This document shows, in pieces, positions 49,882 to 59,158 of a DNA stretch of 64,000 bases. The stretch's first letter is position 1; the number at the start of each line of letters is the position of its first letter. The notes below the pieces were generated by a model that searched no databases, was not told where the DNA came from, and was given only the letters and a program-made list of their open reading frames with translations. Location: contig JAHBZB010000002.1 in NCBI GenBank assembly GCA_019635635.1, forward strand, positions 453,204 to 517,203, written 5' to 3'. The stretch is from Xanthobacteraceae bacterium. GTDB taxonomy: Bacteria; Pseudomonadota; Alphaproteobacteria; Rhizobiales; Xanthobacteraceae. Both the position numbers and the translations under genes were made by a program.

Positions 49882-50781
49882 ATGAATTCGCCCTCCATCG
49901 CTCCCGACATGCCGGACGCGGCCGCGCGCCGCGCCGCCCTGTTTCACGAAAGCCCGCGCGACATCGCCGAGCGGATCGCGCTTGGCCTCGTCTGGGCCAT
50001 GGTGCCGAAGCGGATCGGCCGTCTACCGAATCTCGCCCGCGTCTGGCTGCGGGACACCTTTCGCGGCAGCGGGTCGCTTCCCGACCCGCGCATGGCCGGC
50101 CCCGGCGGCATCGCCGGAATCGCCGGCGATCTCTCGGTCGAAACGCTGCTTTCGGCTTATCGGCGCACGCTCTATCCGTGGGGCCATGTCGGCCCGTTCA
50201 AGTGGCTTTCGACGGACGAGCGCTGCGTGCTGTTCTTCAACGAACTGCATATCGCGAAGCGCCTGCGCCGCCAGATGCGGCAGAACGAATATCGCGTGAC
50301 CTTCGATACCGATTTCGAAGGCGTGGTCAGCGCCTGCGCCGAGCGGCGGCCGGGGCGCTTTCATCTCACCTGGCTGCGGCCGAAACTGATGCGCGCCTAT
50401 GCCGATCTGTTCGATGCGGGTCACGCGCATTCGTTCGAAGTCTGGAACAAGGACGGTGCGCTTGCGGGCGGCGGCTACGGCGTCGCGGTCAACGGCGTGT
50501 TCTTCACCGAGTCGCAATTCTCGCGCGAGAGCAACACCTCGAAGATGGGCTTCACGCTGTTCAACTGGCATCTCGCGAAATGGGGCTTCGCGCTGAACGA
50601 CGGCAAGGACCCGACGCCGACCATCAACGAAATGAATTTCCGCATGATCCCGCGCAGCGAACTGCAAGCCATGCTCGACCGCGGCAATATGGAAACGTGC
50701 CGCGTAGGCCGCTGGCACTGCGAGACGGATCTGAAGTCGATTGCCGAATGGCAGCCGGGAAAAGAAACGGCACCCGTCTGA
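49882..50781 (+). CDS. Aat-like leucyl/phenylalanyl-tRNA-protein transferase homologue
   Basis: A 299-aa member of the Aat family (GNAT-like fold), longer than the usual 220-250 because of an N-terminal extension of about 80 residues. Conserved landmarks: LTWLRPKLMRAYADL, HAHSFEVW, GGYGVAVNGVFF and ESQFSRESNTSK, comparable to HSVEvW, GGlYGvaqG, ESMFSR and ASK. However, the DCQ motif, where Asp186 and Gln188 of Escherichia coli Aat are proposed to catalyse peptide-bond formation, is replaced by GFALNDGKD (residues about 235-243), and GIFPM reads TLYPW. It may have lost the N-end-rule transferase activity or use another substrate. Its head-to-head neighbour is guaA. Confidence 0.75.
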   Translation: MNSPSIAPDMPDAAARRAALFHESPRDIAERIALGLVWAMVPKRIGRLPNLARVWLRDTFRGSGSLPDPRMAGPGGIAGIAGDLSVETLLSAYRRTLYPWGHVGPFKWLSTDERCVLFFNELHIAKRLRRQMRQNEYRVTFDTDFEGVVSACAERRPGRFHLTWLRPKLMRAYADLFDAGHAHSFEVWNKDGALAGGGYGVAVNGVFFTESQFSRESNTSKMGFTLFNWHLAKWGFALNDGKDPTPTINEMNFRMIPRSELQAMLDRGNMETCRVGRWHCETDLKSIAEWQPGKETAPV

Positions 50782-50783
50782 CT

Positions 50784-50897
50784 TGTCATTCCGGGGCGCG
50801 AGTGAAACGAGCGAACCCGGAATCCAGGGCTATTCGTGAAAGCTTTGCCGCATAGCCCTGGATTCCGGATCGGCGCTTCGCGCCGTCCGGAATGACA
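50784..50897. repeat. Large palindromic intergenic repeat (cruciform) aat-rsmB
   Basis: Outer arms TGTCATTCCGG (50784-50794) and CCGGAATGACA (50887-50897). The centre has a perfect 17-bp stem (50817-50833 with 50852-50868) and an 18-nt loop, and each flank contains a small GC hairpin of its own, giving a cloverleaf-like layout. It fills the gap between two convergent genes. Similar elements are, from memory, widespread in Bradyrhizobium-like genomes. Confidence 0.85.
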
Positions 50898-50901
50898 GCG
50901 G

Positions 50902-52203
50902 CTAGTTTATCTTTCTCAACACCGAAACGAAAAACCCGTCCGTGCCCGTCCGGCGCGGGGTCATCTGAATGCCTTCGTCCGTCAACTTCGCGGCGCGCGC
51001 GAAGATCATCGCGTTTTCACCGAGCGCTTTGACGACTTCGTTCGGCGAAACGATCTCGTAAGCGCTGTTGCGTTCGCGGAACGCGCGGATCTGCGCGCCG
51101 TTTTCGGCATCGAGAATCGAACAGGTGATGTAAACCAGCCTGCCGCCCGGTTTCACAAATCGCGCGGCATCGTCGAGCAGCGCCGACTGTTCGCGCTGGC
51201 GGATTTCCAGCGCACCCGGGCGAATGCGCCACTTCGCATCGGGGTGCCTGCGCCATACGCCGGTGCCGGTGCAGGGCGCGTCAATCACTACAAGGTCCAT
51301 GTTACCCGCAAGATCGGAAAGCACGTCCTGCTTTCCTTTCGGCGAGCGCACCTGCACGTTACGCGCGTCCGCGCGCTTCAGGCGTTCATGGATCGGTGCG
51401 AGCCGCCGCAGATCGGAATCGTAGGCGAACAACTGCCCCTTGTTTTCCATGTGCGCGGCGAGCGAGAGCGTCTTGCCCCCCGCGCCCGCGCAGAGATCGA
51501 GCACTTGCGTGCCCGGCTCGGCACCCGCGAACAGGCTTGCAAGCTGCGAACCCTCGTCCTGCACTTCGAAATCGCCTTTGAGAAACGAAGGTTCGGACGT
51601 CACTGGCGGCTGGCGGCCGTCGCTGCCGAGTTCGATCCGCAATCCTATAGGCGACCAGCGCGCGGCCTGCGCGTTCAGGTGCGAAAGCTCCTTCACAACC
51701 TCATCGCGATTGTTCTTCAATGTGTTGACGCGCAGATCGAGCGGCGCGCGGGCGGCAAGCGCCATTCCCTCCTGCCAGCGCTCTTCCCCGAAAACTCCCG
51801 CGAGTTGCGTGTCCAGCCACTCGGGATAATCGCCCGCGACATGCGGCGAGGCTTTTGCGAGCGAGCCGGTTTCCAGCCGCTTGCGTTCGTCTTCACTCAG
51901 CGGCGCGATTGCGAAGCGCGAGCCGTCGGCGAGCTTGGAAATTTCTTCGACGCTCATATTGCGCGAAAGCCGCAACGCGCCGAGCAGGATCGCGCGCGGC
52001 GTTTCCGCGCCCATGAGAAACGCGGAAGAAGCGCGGCGGCGGAGCGCGTCGAACATCAAAGAGCCGATCGCGCCGCGGTCGCCGGAGCCGGCGAAGCGGT
52101 GCGTCTGCCCCCATTCGCGCAAGGCATCCGGCGCAGGACGCTTCTTGCCTTCGATTTCGGTCAATACTTCGATGGCGGCGGCGAGCCGCGCGGCGGGTGT
52201 CAT
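50902..52203 (-). CDS. rsmB: RsmB/NOP family 16S rRNA (cytosine-5) methyltransferase
   Basis: The protein (433 aa) has an N-terminal NusB-like helical region and the RsmB SAM domain. Visible motifs are VLDLCAGAGGKTLSLAA (SAM), VVIDAPCTGTGVWRRHPDAK with the Cys of PC, and VYITCSILDAENG with the second catalytic Cys. The likely target is C967 of 16S rRNA. It is followed 10 bp upstream in transcription order by the MTA/SAH nucleosidase gene, which removes the SAH-type product of such enzymes. Confidence 0.92.
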   Translation of the reverse strand: MTPAARLAAAIEVLTEIEGKKRPAPDALREWGQTHRFAGSGDRGAIGSLMFDALRRRASSAFLMGAETPRAILLGALRLSRNMSVEEISKLADGSRFAIAPLSEDERKRLETGSLAKASPHVAGDYPEWLDTQLAGVFGEERWQEGMALAARAPLDLRVNTLKNNRDEVVKELSHLNAQAARWSPIGLRIELGSDGRQPPVTSEPSFLKGDFEVQDEGSQLASLFAGAEPGTQVLDLCAGAGGKTLSLAAHMENKGQLFAYDSDLRRLAPIHERLKRADARNVQVRSPKGKQDVLSDLAGNMDLVVIDAPCTGTGVWRRHPDAKWRIRPGALEIRQREQSALLDDAARFVKPGGRLVYITCSILDAENGAQIRAFRERNSAYEIVSPNEVVKALGENAMIFARAAKLTDEGIQMTPRRTGTDGFFVSVLRKIN

Positions 52204-52212
52204 GCGGAGGGC

Positions 52213-52854
52213 TTACAGAGAGAACGCGCCGCTTTCAACCGCGGCCGAGAACCGGTCGATATCGGCGGCAAGCTTGTGATCGACGATATGCAGGTAATCG
52301 GCCCAGTCTTCGTATTTCGAAAGCTCGGTCCTGCCGTCGGTGATGCCGCGCAGCCCGATCATCGGCACGCCGAAATGCTTCGCCGCGCGATAGACCGCGT
52401 AACTCTCCATATCGACCATGTCGGCGCCGATTCCGTCATACATCGCGCCGGAAACAATGCTCGCCCCGGTCGCAATCGAGGCCGAGGCAATGCCGGGGAT
52501 TTGCAGCACCATCGGAACCACCGCGTCCTCGTTCAGGAACGGCACCCGCCCGCGCGCAAAACCAAGCGGCGAGCAATCCATGTCGCGGTAGGAAACGCTC
52601 GCAAGCTGATAGACTTCGGCGTGTTCGAGATTGCGCGAGCCGGCCGAACCCAGCGAGAATACGAGCTTCGGTAATTCGCCTTTGGCTTTCAGTTCGCCGA
52701 GCACCGCGCCGGTTACGCTCGCCGCCTCCACCGGCCCGACGCCGGTGATCAGCGGATGGATGCGCGCACGCAGCTCCGGTCCGTATTCCTGCTCGGTTGC
52801 CATGACGAAGAGGACGGAAAGTCCCCGCTTCGTCCAGAGCTGCCACTCGCCCAT
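52213..52854 (-). CDS. MTA/SAH nucleosidase-like phosphorylase-fold protein
   Basis: A 213-aa PNP-fold protein: TGVGPVEAASVTGAVL, FSLGSAGSRNLEHAEVYQ, VDMESYAVYRAAKHFGVP and LRGITDGRTELSKYEDW. The MES and D motifs fit 5'-methylthioadenosine/S-adenosylhomocysteine nucleosidases, though the N-terminal region is shorter than in classic Mtn. It lies between two MAPEG genes and rsmB on the minus strand, with gaps of 3 and 9 bp, and may form one transcript with them. Confidence 0.78.
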   Translation of the reverse strand: MGEWQLWTKRGLSVLFVMATEQEYGPELRARIHPLITGVGPVEAASVTGAVLGELKAKGELPKLVFSLGSAGSRNLEHAEVYQLASVSYRDMDCSPLGFARGRVPFLNEDAVVPMVLQIPGIASASIATGASIVSGAMYDGIGADMVDMESYAVYRAAKHFGVPMIGLRGITDGRTELSKYEDWADYLHIVDHKLAADIDRFSAAVESGAFSL

Positions 52855-52857
52855 CGG

Positions 52858-53280
52858 TCAGATGCCGGCGAGAATCTGCACCGCGAAATAGACCCACATA
52901 ATTGCCAGCACCGCGACGCCAAAAATGAACGCGAAGAAGCGGCGCGGCACGCGGTTCGACGTGACATGGATATAGGCATGCACGATGCGGGAGAGCACGA
53001 ACAGCCACGACAGCACGACGAAGATCAGATCCGCTTTCTTCGTAATCAGCGCGAACGCCACCAGCACATAGAACAGCACCGGATATTCGAACTGGTTCTG
53101 GAAAGCGTTGCCGAACTGCTTGGCGCGGTCGGGCCAGGTTTCCTTGGTCAGCGCGATGTCGCGGATTTTCAGCTTGCCGGAATACAGCACGCGGTTGCGC
53201 TCGATAAACAGAAGCACCGCGACCGCGAAGTTGAGCGCGATCAACACGAAGACGGGAAGCAGGATCATCGGCACGGTCAT
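52858..53280 (-). CDS. MAPEG family membrane protein (copy 1)
   Basis: A 140-aa four-helix protein of the MAPEG family (related to microsomal glutathione transferases): PMILLPVFVLIALNFAVAVL, ERNRVLYSGKL and the NAFQNQFEYPVLFYVLV signature with RVPRRFFAF. Many bacterial members lack proven enzyme activity. It is followed by the similar gene at 53294 after 13 bp. Confidence 0.85.
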   Translation of the reverse strand: MTVPMILLPVFVLIALNFAVAVLLFIERNRVLYSGKLKIRDIALTKETWPDRAKQFGNAFQNQFEYPVLFYVLVAFALITKKADLIFVVLSWLFVLSRIVHAYIHVTSNRVPRRFFAFIFGVAVLAIMWVYFAVQILAGI

Positions 53281-53293
53281 GGGCGTTCCCTCC

Positions 53294-53716
53294 TCAGGCG
53301 GTCACGAAGCGAAGCGTGAGATAGACCCAAAGCACCATCAACGTCAGTGCGCCCGCGCGGAAGGCGTTACTGCGATATTTGCGGATGTTGGAAGTTGCGT
53401 GGACATAAGCCTGCACCACGCGGCAAACGACGAAGACCCACGACAGCACGACGAAGATCAGGTCCGCCTGCTTCGTGAGGAAGGCGATGATGACGACGAC
53501 ATAGAACAGGAGCGGAAGCTCGAGCGAATTGGAGTAAGCGTCGCTGAACTGCGCAGCGCTCGGCGGCCACGGATTGGCGCCGCGCACCAGGAGATCCTTC
53601 GGGTTCACCTTCTTGTCGATCACCGCGCGGCGGCGCGTCAGCACCATGCCGATCATCAGGGCGAACGTGATTGCCGCCATTGCGAACAGCGGCGCCAGGA
53701 CGGACTGCGTGCTCAT
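53294..53716 (-). CDS. MAPEG family membrane protein (copy 2)
   Basis: A second 140-aa MAPEG protein with the same layout: MSTQSVLAPLFAMAAITFAL, TRRRAVIDKKVNPKDLLVRG, FSDAYSNSLELPLLFYVVVI and AYVHATSNIRKYR. The pattern SLELPLLFYVV corresponds to QFEYPVLFYVL of copy 1, so these are paralogues. Identity outside that segment is modest, so the duplication is not recent. Confidence 0.85.
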   Translation of the reverse strand: MSTQSVLAPLFAMAAITFALMIGMVLTRRRAVIDKKVNPKDLLVRGANPWPPSAAQFSDAYSNSLELPLLFYVVVIIAFLTKQADLIFVVLSWVFVVCRVVQAYVHATSNIRKYRSNAFRAGALTLMVLWVYLTLRFVTA

Positions 53717-53726
53717 GACTGCGCTC

Positions 53727-54269
53727 TCACTTGTTCAGTTGTTCGAGGTTAGGCGAAATGCCGGCGATGCAGGTGTCGCTGCCGCGCGCGCCGGGATAGA
53801 CGTCGAGAATGGTGAAGCGTACCCATTGCGGCTTGGCGGCGCGCGGAAGCTTGATCACATGCGCGTCTTTCTTGTCCGGCAGCGTGAGCGCGATCGCGAG
53901 ACCGTCGGAAGTCTGCACGCGAACGAGCTTCACGCGGCTGTTGTTCTTATAAGTGTCGTCGGTCGCCGGGTTGCCGTTCAGGAAGGAAAATTCCTGCACG
54001 CGGATCGCGGGCTTGAAGCGGAGCGTGACCGTCTCGCCGATGCCGTAGCCGACCACCCCTTCGCACCAGGCTTGCTTGCCTTCGGATTGCGTAAAGGCTT
54101 CGGGGCCGAACTTGTTCTCCCCTTCCGGGGCGAGCACGGAATTCACGCAATACTGCACTTCCGCGAACTGGCCGTTCTGCGCCGCGCATTCTTCCTTCGG
54201 CTTGGGCTGGGCGGAGGCCGGCACGGCAGAGATCACGAAGACGGCGGCAAGCAACGAACGAAAGACCAT
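53727..54269 (-). CDS. Secreted protein with NADase-type glycan-binding-like domain
   Basis: A 180-aa secreted protein from the ATG at 54269: signal peptide MVFRSLLAAVFVISAVPASA, then a Cys-containing mature chain. QAWCEGVVGYGIGETVTLRF, FSFLNGNPATDDTYKNNSRV and FTILDVYPGARGSDTCIAGI match the discoidin-like module that I know as the NADase-type glycan-binding domain. The ligand is unknown. It is divergent from the bPH-domain gene at 54349, with 79 bp between starts. Confidence 0.7.
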   Translation of the reverse strand: MVFRSLLAAVFVISAVPASAQPKPKEECAAQNGQFAEVQYCVNSVLAPEGENKFGPEAFTQSEGKQAWCEGVVGYGIGETVTLRFKPAIRVQEFSFLNGNPATDDTYKNNSRVKLVRVQTSDGLAIALTLPDKKDAHVIKLPRAAKPQWVRFTILDVYPGARGSDTCIAGISPNLEQLNK

Positions 54270-54348
54270 GCGGAGAATCCCTGACGGCGGCGGACTGTTG
54301 TAGTCTGGCCGCCTGCATATCGCGAGTCCCTGCCCAGAGTCCCTGCCG

Positions 54349-54885
54349 ATGTCTGCCGATCCTGCCTTCAGCGGCGAACGCCCGCTCCTGCCCGCGCTCG
54401 CGCCGCATCTCGAGCGCGGCGAAAGCGTGCGCTGGACGGGACGGCCGAGTGCGCGCTCGATCCTGCGCACCAAATCGGTGCTGTGGTGGATCGGCGTGCC
54501 ATGGTTCGCGTTCGTGCTGAGCGCATATTTTCTGGGCTGGATCGACCGGATGGCGCTCGTGCCGCTCGGCATGGTCGGGGCCGCGCTGGTCGCAGCACCT
54601 TTCATCATGGTCTTCGACAGCGGCAAGACGGTCTACGCGATCACGAACCGCCGCGCGCTGATCGTGCATGACGGCATGAAGCCGCGCTTCGTCACGACAC
54701 CGCTTTCGGAAATGGACGAGACGCTCGAAGTGATCGAGACGGGCAGCGGCGCGGGTCACGTCTATTTCTCGTCAGGCAGATCCACGAAACTTCCCGACAC
54801 CGATTACACCGGCAAGCTAGCGTTTCGCGATGTCGCGAACGCTCGTGAGATCGCAAAAATTCTCCACGCCGCGCGCGAACGCTGA
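54349..54885 (+). CDS. Bacterial PH (YdbS-like) domain membrane protein
   Basis: A 178-aa protein: RGESVRWTGRPSARS near the N-terminus (like PH-domain membrane proteins), two membrane helices (VLWWIGVPWFAFVLSAYFLG and LVPLGMVGAALVAAPFIMVF) and a C-terminal bPH-like half (YAITNRRALIVHDG, AREIAKILHAARER). The topology fits YdbS/YdbT-like envelope proteins of unknown role. It is followed by a small secreted protein gene on the same strand. Confidence 0.75.
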   Translation: MSADPAFSGERPLLPALAPHLERGESVRWTGRPSARSILRTKSVLWWIGVPWFAFVLSAYFLGWIDRMALVPLGMVGAALVAAPFIMVFDSGKTVYAITNRRALIVHDGMKPRFVTTPLSEMDETLEVIETGSGAGHVYFSSGRSTKLPDTDYTGKLAFRDVANAREIAKILHAARER

Positions 54886-54980
54886 CGCGGCTCGCCTCTT
54901 TTTCGTTGGGATTATTTCGTTCCGCGCCTAAAATTACCGCGTCCCCGAGAAAAAGTTCCATCAGGCCAGGAAACAGAATA

Positions 54981-55391
54981 ATGCAAATCAGCCGACGCCT
55001 TCTTCTCCAGACCGGCGCAAGCGCGCTCATCGTGTCACCGGCCTTCGCGCAGACCTCGCCCGGCGGCGCTACCTCCAACCAGTTCAATCTCGGAAAGTCG
55101 TGGCGCGTGATCGAATCCGGCGCCAACGGACTGTTGTGGGAAGGCACCTGGACACGCCGCGGCGATACGAACTTCTTCTACGCGCATTGGCGCGAAGTCC
55201 GCAGGAACGCAGGCGAGATACGCGACACCATCGAATTCAAGGGCATCAACGGCGACGAGGTCCAGCTATTCCGGGTCTCTCTCAACGGCTGCTACTTCGG
55301 CAAACTGAATCCCGAACGCACCAAGGTCGTGAGCGGAAGCGCGAGTTGGTACGCGGCCGGCGACAACTGGAACGCCAACATCATCCTGTAA
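54981..55391 (+). CDS. Small secreted protein with Tat-like signal
   Basis: Starting at the ATG at 54981, the 136-aa product begins MQISRRLLLQTGASALIVS, with a twin-Arg SRRLLLQ motif and an AFA-Q cleavage site, so Tat export is plausible. The mature chain is about 110 aa (WRVIESGANGLLWEGTWTRR, NGCYFGKLNPERTKVVSGSA) with a single Cys and no recognisable domain. Possibly beta-rich. It converges on guaB with a 1-bp gap between the stop codons. Confidence 0.68.
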   Translation: MQISRRLLLQTGASALIVSPAFAQTSPGGATSNQFNLGKSWRVIESGANGLLWEGTWTRRGDTNFFYAHWREVRRNAGEIRDTIEFKGINGDEVQLFRVSLNGCYFGKLNPERTKVVSGSASWYAAGDNWNANIIL

Positions 55392-55392
55392 C

Positions 55393-56967
<1,575 letters not shown>

Positions 56968-57080
56968 TTAGCATGGCGGTTCCAAAAGGCAAAGGTGCCG
57001 TCACGTCACCAACGCCTTCCTCCCCTGCATCTTTTGCGCATCCCCCGCTATAGTCCGCCCAAATCCCGGAGGAAAAACCG

Positions 57081-57854
57081 ATGACCGATCTCGTCCGCAC
57101 CACGCTGGAAGGCGGCGTGCTCACCCTCACCCTGAACCGCGCCGACAAGAAGAACGCGCTCTCCAAGGCCATGTATGGCGCGCTGGTGCAGGGCATGGTC
57201 CGGGCAGAGGAAGAAGCGGGCATCCGGGCGGTGCTGTTTCAGGCCGAGGGCGACTTCTTCACCTCCGGCAACGATATCGCGGACTTCACCGAGATCGCGA
57301 TGGGCAAGGTGAAAGCGGAAGAAACCGCGGCCTCCCCCTTCCTCCAGTGTCTCGCCTCCTCGACCAAGCCTTATGTCGCGGCCGTCCAGGGCAACGCGGT
57401 CGGCGTCGGCACCACCATGCTCCTGCACTGCGATGTCGTCGTGATCGCGGAGGAAGCGAAGCTGACCGTGCCGTTCGTCAACCTCGCGCTGGTTCCGGAA
57501 GCGGCGTCCTCGATGTTGCTGCCCGCGCGCATCGGTTATGCGCGCGCTTACAAGATGTTCGCGCTCGGCGAGCCGGTCAGCGGCAAGGAAGCGGCCGAGA
57601 TCGGCATTGCGACCGACGCCGTGCCCGCGTCTCAGGTTCGCGCGCGCGCGATGGATTACGCGCAGAAGCTCGCCACCCGCCCCGCGGGCGCGCTGAAGCT
57701 GACGAAGCAACTGATGCGCGATCCCTCTGTCATCAAGCATGTAATGGAGCGCGAGGGCGCGATGTTCAAAGATCGCTTGCGCTCGCCGGAAGCGCTCGAG
57801 GCCTTCCGCGCATTCGCCGAGCGCCGCGCGCCGGATTTCACGAAGGTGGCGTAA
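57081..57854 (+). CDS. Crotonase family enoyl-CoA hydratase/isomerase
   Basis: A 257-aa crotonase: LTLNRADKKNALSKAMYGAL, DFFTSGNDIADF (oxyanion hole region), AAVQGNAVGVGTTMLLHCDV and NLALVPEAASSMLLPARIG. The Glu of PEAAS is the likely catalytic residue and the family placement is close to delta3-delta2-enoyl-CoA isomerases or PaaG-like hydratases. It has its own promoter region; the preceding gene, guaB, is on the other strand. Confidence 0.85.
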   Translation: MTDLVRTTLEGGVLTLTLNRADKKNALSKAMYGALVQGMVRAEEEAGIRAVLFQAEGDFFTSGNDIADFTEIAMGKVKAEETAASPFLQCLASSTKPYVAAVQGNAVGVGTTMLLHCDVVVIAEEAKLTVPFVNLALVPEAASSMLLPARIGYARAYKMFALGEPVSGKEAAEIGIATDAVPASQVRARAMDYAQKLATRPAGALKLTKQLMRDPSVIKHVMEREGAMFKDRLRSPEALEAFRAFAERRAPDFTKVA

Positions 57855-57874
57855 GCAAAAGGTTACGCCCGCTC

Positions 57875-58327
57875 CTACGATTTCCGTTCACGCCCGGACC
57901 GGCGGGCACCGGGCTTCTTACCTTCGGGAGCCAGCAACCCTGCCGCCGCCGCGCGGATCAGTTTCCGGAATGTCGGGCATTCCATATGACTAGGCGCGGA
58001 GCAGCGCGCCGCGTGACGCAAACCGTTCCGCATCGCGATCAGATAGCGGATATCGGAATCGAGTTCGTCCGCTTTGGCCGCCAGCCGGTCGCGGCTGATT
58101 TTCAGCTTTCCGGCAGGCGCCAGCATGCTGGTGATTTCCTCGAGCGTGAATCCAGCCGCTCTCCCGAGAGCGATTAATCCAAGTTGCTCAAGCACCTTCG
58201 GCTCGAACAGGCGCTTCAACCCGCGACGCCCGACCGAAAGGATCAGCCCCTTTTCCTCGTAAAAGCGTAAGGCCGACGCCGCTATGCCGGATTGGCGCGA
58301 CACCTCTGCAATATCCAATAGCTTCAT
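57875..58327 (-). CDS. MerR family regulator resembling SoxR but with two of four cluster cysteines
   Basis: A 150-aa MerR protein starting at the ATG at 58327, with the GAGG ribosome-binding site inside the operator. The DNA-binding domain (IAEVSRQSGIAASALRFYEE, KGLILSVGRRGLKRLFEP) is close to SoxR (SALHFYESKGLI). The SoxR cluster motif CxxCxCxxxxxC is here reduced to Cys109 and Cys117 (RCSAPSHMECP), spaced as the second and fourth SoxR ligands, so a [2Fe-2S] cluster is unlikely. It is divergent from the DUF2938 gene and probably controls it. The frame is open to a GTG at 58345, but that would start within the operator. Confidence 0.8.
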   Translation of the reverse strand: MKLLDIAEVSRQSGIAASALRFYEEKGLILSVGRRGLKRLFEPKVLEQLGLIALGRAAGFTLEEITSMLAPAGKLKISRDRLAAKADELDSDIRYLIAMRNGLRHAARCSAPSHMECPTFRKLIRAAAAGLLAPEGKKPGARRSGRERKS

Positions 58328-58329
58328 GC

Positions 58330-58360
58330 TTGACCTCAAGTTCACTTGAAGTTGTAGCGT
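58330..58360 (+). promoter_or_regulatory. MerR-type promoter with sox-box-like operator
   Basis: TTGACC (58330-58335) and TAGCGT (58355-58360) are separated by 19 bp, the abnormal spacing used by MerR-family activators. Within the spacer the dyad ACCTCAAG (58333-58340) and CTTGAAGT (58345-58352), spacer TTCA, pairs at 7 of 8 positions. It nearly matches the sox box CCTCAAGTTAACTTGAGG. The -10 box is weak, as in activator-dependent promoters. Confidence 0.72.
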
Positions 58361-58389
58361 GAATTCGGGTCAAAGCAAGAAGGCTTGTC

Positions 58390-58878
58390 ATGTACGAGAT
58401 ATGGCTACGCGCCGTTGCAGTCGGGCTAGGGGCCACGCTCCTGATGGACGCATGGGGGCTGCTCATGAAGCATCTCTATGACGTGAAGGGTCTGGACTAT
58501 CGTTTCGTGGGCCGCTGGATCGGCCACATGACACGCGGTCAATTCTCTCACGCCGACATCAGGAACGCTCCGGCCACGCGGTACGAAGCGGGAATCGGCT
58601 GGGCCGTGCATTACACGATCGGCATTTCGTTTGCTCTCGCGCTAGTGGCGGCATGGGGAAGAAACTGGCTCGAAATCCCAACGCTTCTCCCGGCGCTGGT
58701 CACGGGACTGCTCACGCTGAGCGCTCCGCTCTTCATCATGCAGCCGGCATTCGGATTTGGGTTCGCATCGTCGCGCACGCCGAACCCGATGAAGGCACGA
58801 GCGCGCAGTCTCATCACACACACAATCTTCGGCCTTGGCCTGTTCGTTACCGCCAAAGCATTGGCATCATCGTTCTAA
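58390..58878 (+). CDS. DUF2938 integral membrane protein
   Basis: A 162-aa protein with about four helices: YEIWLRAVAVGLGATLLMDA, GWAVHYTIGISFALALVAAW, LLPALVTGLLTLSAPLFIMQ and THTIFGLGLFVTAK. The segment RFVGRWIGHMTRGQF, AGIGWAVHYTIGI and FGFGFASSRTPNPMKARAR match DUF2938, of unknown function. It is the first gene downstream of the SoxR-like promoter and is followed by DUF2798 and a hydrolase. Confidence 0.82.
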   Translation: MYEIWLRAVAVGLGATLLMDAWGLLMKHLYDVKGLDYRFVGRWIGHMTRGQFSHADIRNAPATRYEAGIGWAVHYTIGISFALALVAAWGRNWLEIPTLLPALVTGLLTLSAPLFIMQPAFGFGFASSRTPNPMKARARSLITHTIFGLGLFVTAKALASSF

Positions 58879-58902
58879 CCACATTCATCGAAAGGAAAGA
58901 TT

Positions 58903-59127
58903 ATGATCTCCTCAAAGTTTGCTCCCGTGTTGTTCGGCTTCGTTCTCTCCGCTCTGATGTCGCTGATCGTATCGGGCATCTCCACGGTTCGCACCGCGGG
59001 CCTTATCGACAACCTGCCCTCCCTCTGGCTCGGGGCCTGGCTGATGTCCTGGCTGGTCGCGTTTCCGGTCGTCTTGATCGTCGCGCCGATGGCGCGCCGA
59101 GTCGTGCAAAGTCTTGTGAAGGCATGA
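58903..59127 (+). CDS. DUF2798 small membrane protein
   Basis: A 74-aa protein with two predicted helices (FAPVLFGFVLSALMSLIVSG and LGAWLMSWLVAFPVVLIVAP). DUF2798 members are often next to DUF2938 or MerR genes. Function unknown. It follows DUF2938 by 24 bp with an AAAGGAAAG ribosome-binding site, and is followed by a hydrolase after 31 bp. Confidence 0.82.
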   Translation: MISSKFAPVLFGFVLSALMSLIVSGISTVRTAGLIDNLPSLWLGAWLMSWLVAFPVVLIVAPMARRVVQSLVKA

Positions 59128-59158
59128 GCGCGGCGTCACGCGCCAACAGGAGGATAAA

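Noticed and set aside
57875..58327. Annotation as SoxR proper
   Set aside because: The CxxCxCxxxxxC cluster motif is not complete; only C-x7-C remains, so I call it SoxR-like only.
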